From: Lamellibrachia columna | Taxonomy: Eukaryota; Annelida; Polychaeta; Sabellida; Siboglinidae | Reading direction: 5' to 3' | DNA: 64,000 nucleotides | NCBI GenBank assembly: GCA_963662155.1 | Contig: OY759268.1 | Span: forward strand, 9,230,868-9,294,867 | Part shown: positions 36,075-46,850 of the stretch, one piece after another | Numbering within the stretch: the stretch's first letter is position 1 | Layout: the number at the start of each line of letters is the position of its first letter | Notes under the pieces: generated by a model | The model's input: the letters and a program-made list of their open reading frames with translations, nothing else | Told to the model about the DNA's origin: nothing | Database searches by the model: none | Translations under genes and position numbers: made by a program

Positions 36075-38693
36075 ATGCCTGGCCTTTTGTTGCCATGTTG
36101 TAGTATGCCACGCGGACGTCCGCCGACGACAAGTGGAGCCTCTGCGAGACAACCTTCGCAACGCAGGGCCGCCATGTTGAAACGTGCAGCAGAGAGTGCT
36201 CCTTCAGTACCGGCGCCACAAGCCCGAGGCCGGCGCCAAGTCAGCGCTGCCGCAGGCCGACCGGATGAGGTCGACCACCCTGTCGTCACGTCTGGGGGTT
36301 TGCAGCCGACTGCCGGGACCAGCACTGCGGAGATGGTGGCAATCGTCACGCGAGAAGTGTTGAGACATCTTCGCGAAGAACGTATTGTCGCACCTTTGCC
36401 GTTTGCTGTTCCTGCTGTGCCAGTTCCGGTGTTACCGGTCGAAATTCCCGTTGTGCCACAGCCACATCCTGCTGAACAGATGGATGGAGGGGTTGCTGGA
36501 GCAATCAACTCCCTGCTGCAAGGTGACGTGGGTGAGGCTCCGCTACCTAAAACTCTGCCATTACATTCCACAGCTTTGGGTGCAGATTTGTCGGAGAGGA
36601 TAAAGGGGAAGATATGGGCAAATAACTATATTGATTTTTATGAATTAGTTCACAATGTACAGCCCCAGCAATTGTCTGTGTCTACCGGGTCCTCCCATCA
36701 GGTAATTTCGATGATGCCCCAGCCGGGTAAGAGAAGGCAGATTTCCACTATCGACCAGTGGACATCTGCCTTCTTGGTGTTTGGAGCTGTCTATACTCAG
36801 CGATTCCCCCAGTCAGCCCCCGGCATGTTTAAATACTGTGAGGTTGTCCGGGATATTGCCCAGACGGGCCCGATGTTTGCATGGCGTCAATATGACAAGC
36901 AATTTCGTAACTTTCGGCACTCAGACCCGGAAAGCTTCCCCTGGGATCAGCCCCGGTGGGACTTGTTTTTTAAATGTATGTATGTCAAGCAAGTCCAGGG
37001 GGGTCAGGTCGTGCTCCAGCCACTTTATCACACAAGCCAGCCCGTCACATTCAGCCCTTTCCTGCAGGTTACTGCTGGGCATACCAGCGTGGTAACAAAT
37101 GTACTGCCACGCAGTGCAAATTCAAGCCTGTCTGCGCCAAGTGCCAGTTACCCCACCCTGCCAGCCTGTGCCGTAAGCACATCCCTCCCCACACCAGTAA
37201 ACCCTGAGTGTTTGAAACAGGCTCTAATGGGTTATGATCAGGCAGAATCAAACTTTCTCGTAGATGGCTTCATCAATGAATTTAAGATTCATTATTTTGG
37301 CACCCCATCTCTTTCTTTTGCCAATAATCACTCTTCAGTCCTACAGCATAAGGAAGTAGTAGATAGGAAACTGTCCAAAGAGCTTTCGCTGGGGCGTATT
37401 GCTGGTCCATTCCTTTCACCTCCATTTGACAATTACCAGTCATCACCGCTGGGTGTTGTTCCCAAGAAAGAGCCTAACGTGTTTCGCATTATGCATGACC
37501 TGTCGTATCCAGAGGGAAATTCCATTAACGAACACATCCCAAAGGAATTCACCACAGTTCGTTATGAAACTTTAGATCATGTTATAAGTCTATTGTCTCA
37601 ATTTGGTCGCGGCGCTTTAATAGGCAAGGCCGACATTGAGGATGCCTTTCGCATCATTCCCATCCACCCATCATACTACCATTTATTTGGTTTCACTTGG
37701 GAGACTCGCTTTTTCTATGATCGCTGTTTACCAATGGGGTGTGCGGAATCATGCCAGATCTTCGAAAGGTTGACTTGTGCTATGCAGTGGGTACTACAGA
37801 ACAGAGGGACTATGGCCGTGTCACACATCTTAGATGATTTCATCTTCATTGGCCCTCCTAATTCAGTAAGTTGTTTGCAGGATCTCAATCAATTCATTAC
37901 ACTTGCTGAAGAACTTTCTATTCCAATAAAACACGAGAAAACCTGCTTTCCATCTACACTCAGTGATAAGGTACAGAAGCTGCAGTCATCCATTGCTGAC
38001 ATATATAAATGTCATTATGTTACACTACAGCAATTACAGTCAGTCATTGGCCTGCTCAATTTTGCCTGCAGAGTCATCTCACCTGGAAAAGCCTTTCTCC
38101 GTCGCCTCATCAATTTGACTATTGGCATTTCTAGACCGGGTCACCATATCAGGTTGAATGCCGAAGCACGGGCAGACTTAGCCGCATGGCACTACTTCAT
38201 CTCCTCTTTCAATGGCGTAACTATGATCATAAACAGTAATTGGATTTCATCTGATGCAATTAAGCTGTACACATATGCCGCTTCAACACAGGGATTTGCT
38301 GCAGTATTTGGTTCCCGGTGGTTTAATGGCAGATTTCCACAAATCTGGCAGATTTACAACATTGCCGTATTGGAACTATATCCTGCTTTGGAGCTGTGGG
38401 GAAGATATATGGCTAATCATTATGTCTTGTTTCTCACTGACAATAAAGCCGTTGTAGATGTTATCAACAAGCAGTCAGCTAAGAATCCTCACCTGATGCG
38501 TTTAGTCAGACGTTTGGTGGTCATTGCGCTGAAATTTAACGTTTATTTTAAATCCAAGCATATTCCAGGGAAGACCAATGTCATTGCTGACAAACTTTCG
38601 CGATTTCAGGAGGGTGCAGCACGACAGATGGCACCCTGGCTTCAACTGCAGCCAAAGAAAATGCCAGCGACATTGCTGCCTTGGCACCAGTGA
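36075..38693 (+). CDS. Gag-reverse transcriptase-RNase H polyprotein (DIRS type)
   Basis: 872 residues from ATG 36075 (a GTG lies just before). Residues 1-310 are Gag-like: a basic Pro/Ala-rich N-terminus, then an all-helical-looking stretch with WDQPRWDLFF. The RT begins near residue 440 (AGPFLSPPF, SSPLGVVPKK), with ADIEDAF as motif A and ILDDF (Asp587-Asp588) as motif C. RNase H follows: the first block reads TYAAS, where the family has T-D-A-S, so the first catalytic Asp is probably Tyr734. LTDNKAVVD and IADKLSR retain the later acidic residues. The ORF ends in TGA overlapping the recombinase ATG (TGATG, 38691-38695). The zinc motif expected at the Gag end lies in another frame (37004-37207). 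Confidence 0.85.
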   Translation: MPGLLLPCCSMPRGRPPTTSGASARQPSQRRAAMLKRAAESAPSVPAPQARGRRQVSAAAGRPDEVDHPVVTSGGLQPTAGTSTAEMVAIVTREVLRHLREERIVAPLPFAVPAVPVPVLPVEIPVVPQPHPAEQMDGGVAGAINSLLQGDVGEAPLPKTLPLHSTALGADLSERIKGKIWANNYIDFYELVHNVQPQQLSVSTGSSHQVISMMPQPGKRRQISTIDQWTSAFLVFGAVYTQRFPQSAPGMFKYCEVVRDIAQTGPMFAWRQYDKQFRNFRHSDPESFPWDQPRWDLFFKCMYVKQVQGGQVVLQPLYHTSQPVTFSPFLQVTAGHTSVVTNVLPRSANSSLSAPSASYPTLPACAVSTSLPTPVNPECLKQALMGYDQAESNFLVDGFINEFKIHYFGTPSLSFANNHSSVLQHKEVVDRKLSKELSLGRIAGPFLSPPFDNYQSSPLGVVPKKEPNVFRIMHDLSYPEGNSINEHIPKEFTTVRYETLDHVISLLSQFGRGALIGKADIEDAFRIIPIHPSYYHLFGFTWETRFFYDRCLPMGCAESCQIFERLTCAMQWVLQNRGTMAVSHILDDFIFIGPPNSVSCLQDLNQFITLAEELSIPIKHEKTCFPSTLSDKVQKLQSSIADIYKCHYVTLQQLQSVIGLLNFACRVISPGKAFLRRLINLTIGISRPGHHIRLNAEARADLAAWHYFISSFNGVTMIINSNWISSDAIKLYTYAASTQGFAAVFGSRWFNGRFPQIWQIYNIAVLELYPALELWGRYMANHYVLFLTDNKAVVDVINKQSAKNPHLMRLVRRLVVIALKFNVYFKSKHIPGKTNVIADKLSRFQEGAARQMAPWLQLQPKKMPATLLPWHQ
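37004..37207 (+). CDS. Gag C-terminal zinc-binding segment in the -1 frame
   Basis: The -1 frame relative to the RT ORF encodes YCWAYQRGNKC, then VCAKCQ...LCRKH, a Cys/His cluster typical of the Gag end in DIRS elements, and stops at TGA 37205-37207. Frame 0 over the same bases gives a Ser/Pro-rich stretch without motifs. A G GGG GGT heptamer (36998-37004) lies exactly where a switch is needed. It is either a programmed -1 site or the scar of a one-base loss in a G run. Confidence 0.5.
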   Translation, partial: SGRAPATLSHKPARHIQPFPAGYCWAYQRGNKCTATQCKFKPVCAKCQLPHPASLCRKHIPPHTSKP

Positions 38694-39595
38694 TGACCCA
38701 TCTTCTCAATGCCGCCATATCAGACAGTACGAAACAGGCATATAGACGGGCAATTTTAACTTATGCAGACTTTAATAAGTTGCATTTTCCAACCTATCCA
38801 TTTTTTCCTGCTTCAGTAGGTGTTTTGGCAGCCTTTATAGCCAGTCTATACTCTAGGCATTATGCCCCAGCGACTTTGATGACATATATGTCTGCGCTGT
38901 CATACATTCATAAATTAGCAGGTAAAGCTGATCCAACTCAGCTTTTTGTTATAAAAAATTACTAGCTGGAGCCCAGAAGTTGTCAGGTAAACCCGACACA
39001 CGTCTCCCAAATTAGCCCTTCTATCCTTCACAAAATTGTCGATGCAACACAATTTATTGTCTCGTCTGCCTATTTGCGTAATATGTTGCAAAGCATGTTT
39101 TTATTAGCGTTTCATGCATTTCTGCGAATAGGGGAAATAACCGTTCATTCTCGCTCAAGGGGTGAATCCATCGTACAGTTAGGCGACGCAACCATTTCTA
39201 ACACAGGTATTGTATTAATCATGTCGCACTTTAAACACAACACTTCTGGGCGACCAGTCACAGTATCCATTTCGCAGACTAATGATGGAAACTATCCAGA
39301 ACAAGCTCTGTCTCGATTCTTGAAGTTTCGAGGCCCATTTAAAGGATCACTATTCGCATTTGCTAATGCATCCCCTGTAACCCGAAATTACTTTTGTCAA
39401 TACCTCGGTAAAGCTTTACAGTGGGCTGGCTTGGACCCAACTAAATATAAGGCGCACAGTTTTAGAATCGGTGCCGCTACCACAGCAGCTGATATGGGAA
39501 TGAGTGAAACACAGATTCAATTAATGAGCAGATGGAAATCTACAGCTTTCAGGCGTTATATTCGTATTCCTATGCTACAGATGAACAGACAGTGA
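38693..39595 (+). pseudogene. Tyrosine recombinase with two offsetting frameshifts
   Basis: The ORF starts at ATG 38693, sharing bases with the RT stop, and reads MTHLLNAAISDSTKQAYRRA, a core-binding N-terminus. It stops at 38963-38965 after an A run. The catalytic half reopens in the same frame (from about 39020 to 39595). Box I is AFLRIGEI (Arg), followed by HFKHNTSGRP (Lys region). Box II is HSFRIGAATTAA (His, Arg), then SRWKS, and RRYIR carries the Tyr. One base is missing near 38955-38960 and one extra near 39011. The four active-site positions are present. These may be true mutations or homopolymer errors in the assembly. Confidence 0.8.
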
Positions 39596-39615
39596 ATGGG
39601 CAGGTGCATTTCTGT

Positions 39616-39702
39616 CTATGATGGGGGTTGCAGCGTGACTGGCATCCATCATATGCAGAAAATATGCCTAATTCTGCAAATATTGCAAAAATCTTTGGTT
39701 TT

Positions 39703-39760
<58 letters not shown>

Positions 39761-40142
39761 CATACATACATACATACATGCATACATACATACATACATA
39801 CATACATACAGCAGTTATGTCTGGGCTGTTGATGTAGGCGGTGGACGTTACAGTATGACTGGCGCCAATCGTGTGCAGCAGCATGTCTGTTTTGCCTATT
39901 GCAAAATTATCCTTGCCCATGAATAATTGTATAATTGTACATATTACCTTGCTATTGCTGTAGGCGGTGGATGTTGCAGCATGACTGGCATCCATCATGT
40001 GCAGCATGGCGTTTGGGAGCACGACTGATACCACCCTGGCCCTTTTATAATTTTTTTAAAAACAATTTTTGTATTGATTAGCACAGGTCCTGGTTAACCA
40101 GATATTGGAAGGTTGGTGCAGTATGACTGACAACCATCTTAT
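39616..40142 (+). repeat. Four dispersed copies of a 30-45 bp motif in the element's 3' end
   Basis: Copies around 39616-39658, 39833-39880, 39960-40006 and 40111-40142 share the pattern GGTGGATGTTGCAGCATGAC followed by TGGC and a CATC-like end, with a TGTGCAG tail in three. GGATG and CATCC flank the core as a small inverted repeat. They may be recombinase-binding or terminal-repeat remnants. Confidence 0.5.
39703..39811 (+). repeat. (TA)n and (CATA)n microsatellite
   Basis: About 50 bp of TA dinucleotide followed by about 55 bp of CATA tetranucleotide with one TGCA interruption. It lies in the 3' non-coding part of the retrotransposon and creates several spurious low-complexity frames. Confidence 0.95.
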
Positions 40143-40290
40143 AAATACCGGGGTTAATACCTTTCGTTTGTCATCGGTGTATTATTCGATCGCACCAAAT
40201 ATGTTTGTAAGACACATGTATGTGTCAGGTCACTAGTCATGACGAGAATATGTTACGCGCTACTTATTCAGTTGTATAATTTGGCAGAAG

Positions 40291-40400
40291 CTCTGGGGTG
40301 GGTGTTGGGCCTCTATTACTGGAGGCCTGGGGTGGGGGTTGGGCCTCTATTACTGGAGCCCTGGGGTGGGGGTTGGGCCTCTATTACTGGAGGCCTGGTG
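40291..40400 (+). repeat. 34-bp minisatellite, about three copies
   Basis: The unit CCTGGGGTGGGGGTTGGGCC plus TCTATTACTGGAGG repeats with a 34-bp period starting near 40291, 40325 and 40359, then a truncated fourth start. It is G-rich on the plus strand and sits in the 3' non-coding end of the element. Positions 40401-40690 show no gene. Confidence 0.85.
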
Positions 40401-40690
40401 GGACAGGACCGCCCCACCTTTGCTACTTCTACTTCTGTCATTTAATAATTGTTTCTCAATGAGCAACTTTGTATTGGCAACTAAGCGATATCTCATTTGA
40501 TATACATGTATTGTATTTTATTGTATTATTCTTGATGAGTATGTTTGTGCTAACTGCCAAGCTACTTTTCATTGATTCATATTATTTTCTTTTGGTACAA
40601 TTATTAAATGACCTTTACCAACAATCACTCTTTGTGTGTTCCTGTAGCAAACGACCTCAGGGTTCTGCCATTAAGCATCAGCAGGGTATA

Positions 40691-40702
40691 AAAAAAAATT
40701 AT
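40691..40702. repeat. 12-bp direct repeat at right edge of DIRS-like element
   Basis: Matches 34216-34227. Host intron sequence (GATGTAGTCATTACTGTACTAATTCAG) resumes directly after it and continues to the next EGF exon. Confidence 0.6.
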
Positions 40703-40842
40703 GATGTAGTCATTACTGTACTAATTCAGTATTATTATATTTCCTTTTTCCATTATTCATATAGTCTGAACAAACGATGTTCAATAGATTTAAACGAAAG
40801 TTCAAAAGGCACGTTGAACTCCTAAGACGTAAGCAAACATAC

Positions 40843-41549
40843 CGGTCTCGCAATCTTCTCCCGTGTAACCAGGAACGCATAGACATTTGTACGCAGATCC
40901 GTCTTTTTCATTAATACACGTGGCACCGTTTTCGCAAGTTGTATACTTGCACAAGCCTTTAAAATCTGTGAGATAAACAACGTGATCAAATGAACACATT
41001 ATTTTAATATATCTATAGATTTTGTTGTGCTACATGGATACACAATTATGCAGTTGGAAATTAATTAAGCATATTTAATGTTCGATATACGATCGCACAT
41101 AAAGTTATCATTTAAATAGTCCACCTATTCGTCAATTTGACGGAAGCTAAATTACGTTTCAGCAGTTCAAATGAAAAATTTTCGTGATAATTTTTTCTCT
41201 CTGTTCCAATACTATAATTAATAATCATTTCATAAAATGTATTCAATTAAAGTAAACACGCACTGAAAACTTATTCCACAAAGGTTTTTTATCTGAATAT
41301 CTGTTACACCAAGCAGTGTTGATATAATGTCACTCCAACAATGACTCCAATGTTGAAGTCGAAGTGGCTATTTTATTTTCGGTCCAATTTGATACCGTCA
41401 ATAGAGATTAATTTTTAAAAGTGCGATTCCTTTACCTGAATATTGTATTGACGTTGATGGGATAGATGCAGATGATATTGACGTTGCCGATGTTGCAGGC
41501 AGAACTGTAGTTGTTGTTGGACGAAAGGGGGATGTAGCTGTTGCAGAAG
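40843..41549 (-). CDS. Array A unit 11: EGF + truncated alpha exon at the array junction
   Basis: EGF exon 40843-40965 is intact, with small changes ([23 protein letters not shown]). The alpha Thr exon starts at 41436 and matches other copies up to GCAGAAGCAA near 41549. The sequence then switches to the intron of the 1.78 kb array. The usual acceptors are lost. An AG just beyond (reverse strand TATCGAG) would give phase 1 but is unproven. Confidence 0.5.
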
Positions 41550-41977
41550 CAACAACTCGATACCTCATATACTCAATGAATTTGTTTCTACGTTTAATTT
41601 TAATTATTCATAGCATAGAAAATCATTTAATTAAAGTAATATATATCATGCGTATTCATGTTATGTCGTATATGGTGTGTTGAAGTATTTGTTATCATTA
41701 AATAAGATATATATCCCACTCACCAGATTGTTCACCTAAAGAATTGACATCTAAATTTTAGATATAAGTTAAACGTTCGGTGAAGAAATCCAACTATGTA
41801 AACTGTATATTAAAAAAGTAATTTGCACAACGGTGTTAACTGGATACTTTTTAAGAATACGCAACGTTGGCACGAATGCTCAATACAGGTATGCGAGTAC
41901 TATGTAATAGTCGTATTATTATCAGCATAATACCACACAGGCAACAGCATTACAATATAAAGTCATGTCTTACGTAC

Positions 41978-43260
41978 AAGGATACAAGCTGAGCATTGAT
42001 GCATCGGATGAAGTTGAAATTAATGTTGTCGCTGATGTTGGTTGATCCAGTGATATCGTTGGATCAGACGGTCTTCTAGTTGTTGTCTTTGCTTCAGTCG
42101 TTGCTGGAGCTGTAGATGTTGCTGGTGTTGTAGTCGTTGTTGGTGATTTAATAGTTGAAATCAACGTTGTCGCTGATGGTGGTCCGACCGTTGATGGCGT
42201 TGGAGCGGCCAGTGCTGTACTTGTTGTCGTTGCTTCAGTCCCTGCTGCAGCTGTTTTTGTTGCAGTTTTCGTAGTTGTTGTTGGTGATTTAGTAGTTATT
42301 GTTTCTATGCCCACTGCAAGCATACGATAATTGTAAACACTGCCACGACGAGTGCATCTATTTATGTTATTGGAAGCAAGACATTTACGCACGATCTTCA
42401 AGCAAAATTACGAGGAGTGTACAGTGTTTATTGTTTTTGAAGTTATTACACGCATTGCCTGTATATCATTATTTCGTTTAACAACTACAAACCAGAGCAT
42501 GGTTCAGATCTAATCAAATAATCATTTTCAACTAAGTACATATATTATAGAATCGCAACGTTTACTCGTTTCTCCCGAACCACGTTCACAGTGAAGGCCG
42601 ATATAACCAGTGGCGCAGTCGCATTTGTAGCCGTTCAGTTCATCCACGCATGTAACACCATTTTCGCATGGGTTGCTTCGGCACTCTTTTATCTCTGTAA
42701 ACGTAGGCATGGATGTGTCTGTGGCATTACACAGTACTTCGTTGAGACGCAGAAGAATTGCAAACAAATATTGAGCCAGAAAACATGTCCAAAGTGGTAC
42801 GTCATTAAGTGTAAATAAACGTCTAGTGTATACAATTAGAAAACATAATTTATTGATATCAAATACAAACAACTAAGAAAGCGCACCTGAAGAGCATTCC
42901 GGATCTGTGTAGCCAACAAGGCATGCACAAGAATACGACATGTTGCCATTGACACACGTGCCACCGTTGAGGCATGGCGAGCTATCACACTCATTCACTT
43001 CTGCAAACCAATAGACTAAACCTGAGCTGAATCATATGTGTCATTGTCTAGGATAAGGCCGATACGCTATGTTGTAATGATTAACATACGATATTTGACA
43101 TATATTTATATGCAGACTTTTCAGATGTTAATATACAAACCGATATTGCAATCATATCCCGTGTAACCAGCATTGCACAAACATCTGTACGTAGAACCCG
43201 CTTGGTCGCCTATACATGTTGCCCCGTTATTGCAACGTTTCGTTTTGCATAAGCCTGTAT
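41978..43260 (-). CDS. Array C unit 1 (three EGF exons + Thr exon)
   Basis: Exons in plus coordinates: Thr 41978-42313, C1 42566-42694, C2 42887-43000, C3 43141-43260. Most divergent unit with unit 2. C1 reads ENGVTC where all others have ENGATC, the Thr exon ends YP|C instead of YP|G, and the C3 donor is GTTTGT. Positions 41550-41977 are intron only. Confidence 0.68.
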
Positions 43261-43770
43261 CTGCAGTGTGCAACACCGTATACCGTTATTATCCGAAAAC
43301 ATTATCGTAAGTGAGGTGTATCATATAAAGTGACAGAAAATAGACAACTCGATACCTCATATTCTCAAAACATTTGTTTCTTCGTTTAATTTTAATTATT
43401 CGTAGCATAGAAAATCATTTAATTAAAGCAATATATATCATGCGTATTCATGTTATGTCATATATGGTGTGTTGAAATATTTGTTATCATTAATTAAGAT
43501 ATATATCCCACTCACCAGATTTTTCACCTAAAGAAGTGACATCTAAATTTTAGATATAAAATAAACGTTCGGAGAAGAAATCCAAATATGTAAACTGTAT
43601 ATTAAAAAAAGTAATTTGCACAACGGTGTTAACTGGATACTTTTCAAGAATAGGCAACGTTGGCACGAATACTCAATACAGGTATGCGAGTACTATGTAA
43701 TAGTCGTATTATTATCAGCATAATACCACACAGGCAACAGCATTCCAATATAAAGTCATGTCTTACGTAC

Positions 43771-45055
43771 CAGGATACAAGCTGGTCATTGATGCATCGG
43801 ATGAAGTTGAAATTAATGTTGTCGCTGATGTTGGTTGATCCAGTGGTATCGTGGGATCAGACGGTCTTCTAGTTGTTGTCTTTGTTTCAGTCGTTGCTGG
43901 AGCAGTAGATGTTGCTGGTGTTGTATTCGTTATTGGTGATTTAATAGTTGAAATCAACGTTGTCGCTGATGGTGGTCCGACCGTTGATGGCGTTGGAGCG
44001 GCCAGTGCTGTACTTGTTGTCGTTGCTTCAGTCCCTGCTGCAGCTGTTTTTGTTGCAGTTTTCGTAGGTGTTGTTGGTGATTTAGTAGTTATTGTTTCTA
44101 CGCCAACTGCAAGCATACGATAATTGTAAACACTGCCACGACGAGTGCATCTATTTATGTTATTGGAAGCAAGATATTTACGCACGATCTTCAAGCAAAA
44201 TTACGAGGAATGTACAGTGTTTATTGTTTTTGAAGTTATTACACGCATTGCCTGTATATCATTATTTCGTTTAACAACTACAAACCAGAGCATGGTTCAG
44301 ATCTAATCAAATAATCATTTTCAACTAAGTACATATATTATAGAATCGCAACGTTTACTCGTTTCTCCCGAACCACGTTCACAGTGAAGGCCGATATAAC
44401 CAGTGGCGCAGTCGCATTTGTAGCCGTTCAGTTCATCCACGCATGTAGCTCCATTTTCGCATGGGTTGCTTCGGCACTCTTTTATCTCTGTAAACGTAGG
44501 CATGGATGTGTTTGTGGCATTACACAGTAATTCGTTGAGACGCAGAAGAATTGCAAACAAATATTGAGCCAGAAAACTTGTCCAAAGTGGTACGTCATTA
44601 AGTGTAAATAAACGTCTAGTGTCTATACAATTAGAAAACAGAATGTATTGATATCAAATACCAACAACTAAGAAAGCGCACCTGAAGAGCATTCCGGATC
44701 TGTGTAGCCAACAAGGCATACACAAGAATACGACATGTTGCCATTGACACACGTGCCACCGTTGAGGCATGGCGAGCTATCACACTCATTCACTTCTGCA
44801 AACCAATAGACGAAACCTGAGCTGAATCATATGTGTCATTGTCTAGGATAAGGCCGATACGCTATGTAGTAATGATTAACATACGACATTTGACATATAT
44901 TTATATGCAGACTTTTCAGATGTTAATATACAAACCGATATTGCAATCATATCCCGTGTAACCAGCATTGCACAAACATCTGTACGTAGAACCCGCTTGG
45001 TCGCCTATACATGTTGCCCCGTTATTGCAACGTTTCGTTTTGCACAAGCCTGTAT
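43771..45055 (-). CDS. Array C unit 2
   Basis: Exons: Thr 43771-44106, C1 44359-44487, C2 44682-44795, C3 44936-45055. The Thr exon carries [18 protein letters not shown] and TIPLDQ changes. All exons stay open with phase 1 edges. Confidence 0.68.
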
Positions 45056-45565
45056 CTGCAGTGTGCAACACCGTATATAGTTATTATCCGAAAACATTGT
45101 CGTAAGTGAGGTGTATCATATAAAGTGACAGAAAATAGACAACTCGATACCTCATATACTCAAAAAATTTGTTACTTCGTTTAATTTTAATTATTCGTAG
45201 CATAGAAAATAATTTAATTAAAGCAATATATATCATGAGTATTCATGTTATGTCATATATGGTGTGTTTAAATATTTGTTATCATTAATTAAGATATATA
45301 TCCCACTCACCAGATTTTTCACCTAAAGAAGTGACATCTAAATTTTAGATATAAGATAAACGTTCGGAGAAGAAATCCAACTATGTAAACTGTATATTAA
45401 AAAATGTAATTTGCACAACGGTGTTAACTGGATACTTTTCAAGAATAGGCAACGTTGGCACGAATACTCAATACAGGTATGCAAGTATTATGTAATAGTC
45501 GTATTATTATCAGCATAATACCACACAGGCAACATCATTACAATATAAAGTCATGTCTTACGTAC

Positions 45566-46850
45566 CAGGATACAAGTTGAGCATTGATGCATCGGATGAA
45601 GTTGAAATTAATGTAGTCGCTGATGTTGGTTGATCCAGTGATATCGTGGGATCAGACGGTCTTCTAGTTGTTGTCTTTGCTTCAGTCGTTGCTGGAACAG
45701 TAGATGTTGCTGGTGTTGTAGTCGTTGTTGGTGATTTAATAGTTGAAATCAACGTTGTCGCTGATGGCGCTCCGTCCGTTGATGGCGTTGGAGCGGCCAG
45801 TGTTGTACTTGTTGTCGTTGCTTCAGTCCCTGCTGCAGCTGTATTTGTTGCAGTTGTCGTAGTTGTTGTTGGTGATTTAGTAGTTATTGTTTCTACGCCC
45901 ACTGCAAGCATACGATAATTGTAAACTCTGCCACGACGAGTGAATCTATTCATTTTATTGGAAGCAAGACATTTACGCACGATCTTCACGCAAAATTACG
46001 AGGAATGTACAGTGTTTATTGTTTTTGAAGTTATTACACGCATTGCCTGTATATCATTATTTCGTTTAACAACTACAAACCAGAGCATGGTTCAGATCTA
46101 ATCAAATAATCATTTTCAACTAAGTACATATATTATAGAATCGCAACGTTTACTCGTTTCTCCCGAACCACGTTCACAGTGAAGGCCGATATAACCAGTG
46201 GCGCAGTCGCATTTGTAGCCGTTCAGTTCATCCACGCATGTAGCACCATTTTCGCATGGGTTGCTTCGGCACTCTTTTATCTCTGTAAACGTAGGCATGG
46301 ATGTGTTTGTGGCATTACACAGTAATTCGTTGAGACGCAGAAGAATTGCAAACAAATATTGAGCCAGAAAACTTGTCCAAAGTGGTACGTCATTAAGTGT
46401 AAATAAACGTCTAGTGTCTATACAATTACAAAACAGAATTTATTGATATCAAATACCAACAACTAAGAAAGCGCACCTGAAGAGCATTCCGGATCTGTGT
46501 AGCCAACAAGGCATGCACAAGAATACGACATGTTGCCATTGACACACGTGCCACCGTTGAGGCATGGCGAGCTATCACACTCATTCACTTCTGCAAACCA
46601 ATAGACGAAACCTGAGCTGAATCATATGTGTCATTGTCTAGGATAAGGCCGATACGCTATGTTGTAATGATTAACATACGACATTTGACATATATTTATA
46701 TGCAGACTTTTCAGATGTTAATATACAAACCGATATTGCAATCATATCCCGTGTAACCAGCATTGCACAAACATCTGTACGTAGAACCCGCTTGGTCGCC
46801 TATACATGTTGCCCCGTTATTGCAACGTTTCGTTTTGCACAAGCCTGTAT
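45566..46850 (-). CDS. Array C unit 3
   Basis: Exons: Thr 45566-45901, C1 46154-46282, C2 46477-46590, C3 46731-46850. Last unit of the longer 1794-bp kind with the GTTTGT donor at C3. The Thr exon has DGAPSATT in place of VGPPSATT. Confidence 0.68.

Larger units (their letters stand above)
34228..40690 (+). mobile_element. DIRS-order (Ngaro-like) tyrosine-recombinase retrotransposon
   Basis: About 6.46 kb of plus-strand sequence absent from all sister introns. It carries in order an SGNH hydrolase ORF, a Gag-RT-RNase H ORF and a tyrosine recombinase. No integrase, protease or methyltransferase is seen. That set, and RT motifs such as LGVVPKK and ILDDF, identify the DIRS order. The SGNH ORF and absence of a methylase favour a Ngaro-like group. 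Convincing split direct repeats or inverted terminal repeats were not found by eye, although short related motifs recur at 39616-40142. Base composition is clearly less AT-rich than the host introns. Confidence 0.85.

Noticed and set aside
35993..36571. 192-codon minus frame over the Gag start
   Set aside because: Antisense of a GC-rich coding region without domains; the plus strand carries the element genes.
39570..40034. Tyr-Ile and Cys-Met repeat frames
   Set aside because: Translation of the TA and CATA microsatellites.
43851..44123. 90-codon plus-strand frame opposite the array C Thr exon (also at 45646)
   Set aside because: Antisense shadow of Thr/Ala codons, open in only some units.
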